From Tubiluchus corallicola (lineage: Eukaryota > Priapulida > Priapulimorpha > Priapulimorphida > Tubiluchidae): a DNA stretch of 20,622 nucleotides. The stretch is from the NCBI GenBank assembly GCA_030141605.1, contig JAQGDQ010000983.1, positions 52,593-73,214 on the forward strand. The letters run 5' to 3'. The stretch's first letter is position 1. Each line of letters begins with the position of its first letter. Below, piece after piece: positions 17,052 to 20,622 of this stretch. A model generated the notes under the pieces. That model saw nothing but the letters and a program-made list of their open reading frames with translations. It was not told where the DNA came from and did no database searches. A program made the translations under genes and the position numbers.

Positions 17052-20000
17052 AGTGTTCCCGCTTGTTATTAAAACATGAGCATGATTCTAGGCGAAGAGG
17101 GAACAAGCTGTTCGTGTTCCCGCTTGTTATTAAAACATGAGCATCATTCCAGGTGAAGAATGAACAGGCTAGTAGTGTTCCCGCTTGTTATTAAACATGA
17201 GCATAATTCCGGGTGAAGAATGAACAAGCTGTTAGTGTTCCCGCTTGTTATTAAACATGAGCATAATTCCGGGTGAAGAATGAACAAGCTGTTAGTGTTC
17301 CCACTTGTTATTAAACATGAGCATAATTCCTGGTGAAGAGTGAACAGGCTGTTAGTGTTCCCACTTGTTATTAAAACATGAGCATAATTCCGGGTGAAGA
17401 GTGAACAGGCTGTTAGTGTTCCCGCTTGTTATTAAACATAAGCATAATTCCTGGTGAAGAGTGAACAGGCTAGTAGTGTTCCCGCTTGTTATTAAACATG
17501 AGCATAATTCCAGGTGAAGAGTGAACAGGCTGTTAGTGTTCCCGCTTGTTATTAAACATAAGCATAATTCCTGGTGCAGAGTGAACAGGCTAGTAGTGTT
17601 CCCGCTTGTTATTAAACATGAGCATAATTCCTGGTGAAGAGTGAACAGGCTAGTAGTGTTCCCGCTTGTTATTAAACATGAGCATAATTCCTGGTGAAGA
17701 ATGAACAGGCTTGTAGTGTTCCCGCTTGTTATTAAACATGAGCATAATTCCTGGTGAAGAGTGAACAGGCTTGTAGTGTTCCCACTTGTTATTAAACACG
17801 AGCATAATTCCTGGTGAAGAGTGAACAGGTTAGTAGTGTTCCCGCTTGTTATTAAAACATGAGCATAATTCCTGGTGAAGAGTGAACAGGCTTGTAGTGT
17901 TCCCACTTGTTATTAAACATGAGCATGATTCCAGGTGAAGAGTGAACAGGCTTGTAGTGTTCCCACTTGTTATTAAACATGAGCATGATTCCAGGTGAAG
18001 AATGAACAGGCTTGTAGTGTTCCCACTTGTTATTAAACATGAGCATGATTCCAGGTGAAGAATGAACAGGCTGTTAGTGTTCCCACTTGTTATCAAACAT
18101 GAGCATGATTCCAGGTGAAGAGTGAACAGGCTGTTAGTGTTCCCACTTGTTATTAAACATGAGCATGATTCCAGGTGAAGAATGAACAGGCTGTTAGTGT
18201 TCCCACTTGTTATCAAACATGAGCATGATTCCAGGTGAAGAGTGAACAGGCTGTTAGTGTTCCCACTTGTTATTAAACATGAGCATGATTCCAGGTGAAG
18301 AATGAACAGGCTGTTAGTGTTCCCACTTGTTATCAAACATGAGCATCATTCCAGGTGAAGAATGAACAGGCTAGTAGTGTTCCCGCTTGTTATTAAACAT
18401 GAGCATAATTCCGGGTGAAGAATGAACAAGCTGTTAGTGTTCCCACTTGTTATTAAACATGAGCATAATTCCTGGTGAAGAGTGAACAGGCTAGTAGTGT
18501 TCCCGCTTGTTATTAAACATGAGCATAATTCCGGGTGAAGAATGAACAAGCTGTTAGTGTTCCCACTTGTTATTAAACATGAGCATAATTCCTGGTGAAG
18601 AGTGAACAGGCTAGTAGTGTTCCCGCTTGTTATTAAACATGAGCATAATTCCAGGTGAAGAGTGAACAGGCTGTTAGTGTTCCCACTTGTTATCAAACAT
18701 GAGCATAATTCCTGGTGAAGAATGAACAGGCTGTTAGTGTTCCCGCTTGTTATTAAACATGAGCATAATTCCAGGTGAAGAGTGAACAGGCTGTTAGTGT
18801 TCCCACTTGTTATTAAACATGAGCATAATTCCAGGTGAAGAGTGAACAGGCTGTTAGTGTTCCCGCTTGTTATTAAACATGAGCATAATTCCTGGTGAAG
18901 AATGAACAGGCTTGTAGTGTTCCCGCTTGTTATTAAACATGAGCATAATTCCTGGTGAAGAGTGAACAGGCTTGTAGTGTTCCCGCTTGTTATTAAACAC
19001 GAGCATAATTCCTGGTGAAGAGTGAACAGGCTAGTAGTGTTCCCGCTTGTTATTAAAACATGAGCATAATTCCTGGTGAAGAGTGAACAGGCTTGTAGTG
19101 TTCCCACTTGTTATTAAACACGAGCATAATTCCTGGTGAAGAGTGAACAGGCTTGTAGTGTTCCCACTTGTTATTAAACATGAGCATGATTCCAGGTGAA
19201 GAATGAACAGGCTGTTAGTGTTCCCACTTGTTATCAAACATGAGCATGATTCCAGGTGAAGAGTGAACAGGCTGTTAGTGTTCCCACTTGTTATTAAACA
19301 TGAGCATGATTCCAGGTGAAGAATGAACAGGCTGTTAGTGTTCCCACTTGTTATCAAACATGAGCATGATTCCAGGTGAAGAGTGAACAGGCTGTTAGTG
19401 TTCCCACTTGTTATTAAACATGAGCATAATTCCTGGTGAAGAGTGAACAGGCTAGTAGTGTTCCCCACTTGTTATTAAAACATGAGCATAATTCCAGGTG
19501 AAGAATGAACAGGCTGTTAGTGTTCCCACTTGTTATCAAACATGAGCATGATTCCAGGTGAAGAGTCAACAGGCTGTTAGTGTTCCCACTTATTAAACAT
19601 GAGCATAATTCCTGGTGAAGAGTGAACAGGCTAGTAGTGTTCCCACTTGTTATTAAACATGAGCATGATTCCAGGTGAAGAATGAACAGGCTGTTAGTGT
19701 TCCCACTTGTTATCAAACATGAGCATGATTCCAGGTGAAGAGTCAACAGGCTGTTAGTGTTCCCACTTATTAAACATGAGCATAATTCCTGGTGAAGAGT
19801 GAACAGGCTAGTAGTGTTCCCACTTGTTATTAAACATGAGCATGATTCCAGGTGAAGAGTGAACAGGCTGTTAGTGTTCCCACTTGTTATTAAACATGAG
19901 CATGATTCCAGGTGAAGAATGAACAGGCTTGTAGTGTTCCCACTTGTTATCAAACATGAGCATGATTCCAGGTGAAGAATGAACAAGCTGTTAGTGTTCC

Positions 20001-20622
20001 CACTTGTTATTAAACATGAGCATAATTCCTGGTGAAGAATGAACAGGCTGTTAGTGTTCCCACTTGTTATTAAACATGAGCATAATTCCTGGTGAAGAGT
20101 GAACAGGCTAGTAGTGTTCCCACTTGTTATTAAAACATGAGCATAATTCCAGGTGAAGAGGGAACAAGCTTGTAGTGTTCCCACTTGTTATTAAACACGA
20201 GCATGATTCCAGGTGAAGAATGAACAGGTTAGTAGTGTTCCCGTTTGTTATTAAAACATGAGCATAATTCCAGGTGAAGAGTGAACAGGCTGTTAGTGTT
20301 CCCACTTATTAAACATGAGCATAATTCCTGGTGAAGAGTGAACAGGCTAGTAGTGTTCCCACTTGTTATTAAACATGAGCATGATTCCAGGTGAAGAATG
20401 AACAGGCTGTTAGTGTTCCCACTTGTTATCAAACATGAGCATGATTCCAGGTGAAGAATGAACAGGCTGTTAGTGTTCCCGCTTGTTATTAAACATGAGC
20501 ATGATTCCTGGTGAAGAGTGAACAGGCTGTTAGTGTTCCCGCTTGTTATTAAACATGAGCATAATTCCAGGTGAAGAATGAACAGGCTGTTAGTGTTCCC
20601 ACTTGTTATCAAACATGAGCAT
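17052..20622 (-). repeat. 60-bp minisatellite array, right copy
   Basis: Reverse complement of 1-3573 with the variant map preserved: the extra-T units, the 57-bp units and the diverged inner-edge units occur at mirrored positions. Few differences are seen, e.g. an extra T at about 17375 absent from the left copy, and a unit variant near the window end. The array runs off the window. Confidence 0.97.

Larger units (their letters stand above)
11882..20622. repeat. Right arm of a giant inverted repeat
   Basis: This is the reverse-complement partner of 1-8736, beginning at ACTGAAATTGC. In this arm the Shaw terminal exon lies in the same orientation as the large Shaw exon at 8836-9766, so this is probably the ancestral arrangement and the left arm the derived inverted copy; that polarity is inference. 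The last bases are the complement of positions 3-18, so the arm reaches the window end and may continue. Confidence 0.95.

Overview
The window is animal nuclear DNA: AT-rich, intron-bearing, full of minisatellites and decayed transposons, with one recognisable gene. That gene is a voltage-gated potassium channel of the Kv3/Shaw class. Its S1-S6 core and the basic stretch after S6 look most like the invertebrate (Drosophila-type) Shaw form, so I infer an invertebrate, perhaps a lophotrochozoan. The phylum is not settled by what is visible.

The dominant structure is a giant inverted repeat. The left arm (1-8736) and the right arm (11882-20622) are near-identical reverse complements around a unique 3,145-bp spacer (8737-11881). 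From the outer ends inwards each arm holds: a ~3.57-kb array of a 60-bp minisatellite; ~1.8 kb of single-copy DNA with a paired CRE-like site; a copy of the terminal exon of the Shaw gene with its poly(A) signal and a 3 x 26-bp repeat; more single-copy DNA with a 3 x 28-bp repeat and a tRNA-like B box; a ~320-bp composite trinucleotide tract; a mariner-type TIR element carrying a 5'-truncated LINE; and AT-rich DNA up to the spacer.

The spacer holds the large Shaw exon (8836-9766, + strand; S1 to the proximal C-terminus), then 23 copies of a 72-bp minisatellite that begins 64 bp after the splice donor, then ~370 bp of AT-rich sequence. The donor of the large exon is phase 1. The acceptor at 15022-15023 in the right arm opens an exon in the matching phase, which encodes 51 residues to a stop followed by AATAAA. 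I therefore read the gene as running + from upstream of the window, through 8836-9766, across a 5.26-kb intron, to 15024-15181. The left arm carries an intact but inverted copy of that terminal exon (5444-5601, - strand) that cannot be spliced into the same transcript.

The part most worth checking is this architecture: one ion-channel exon flanked by >8-kb inverted arms, one of which is antisense to the gene's own last exon and 3'UTR. If real, it could promote exon circularisation or double-stranded RNA. If not, it is a fold-back or haplotype mis-assembly. Mismatches and indels between the arms show they are not a pure mirror copy of one read, but both array register and window ends are suspiciously symmetrical.
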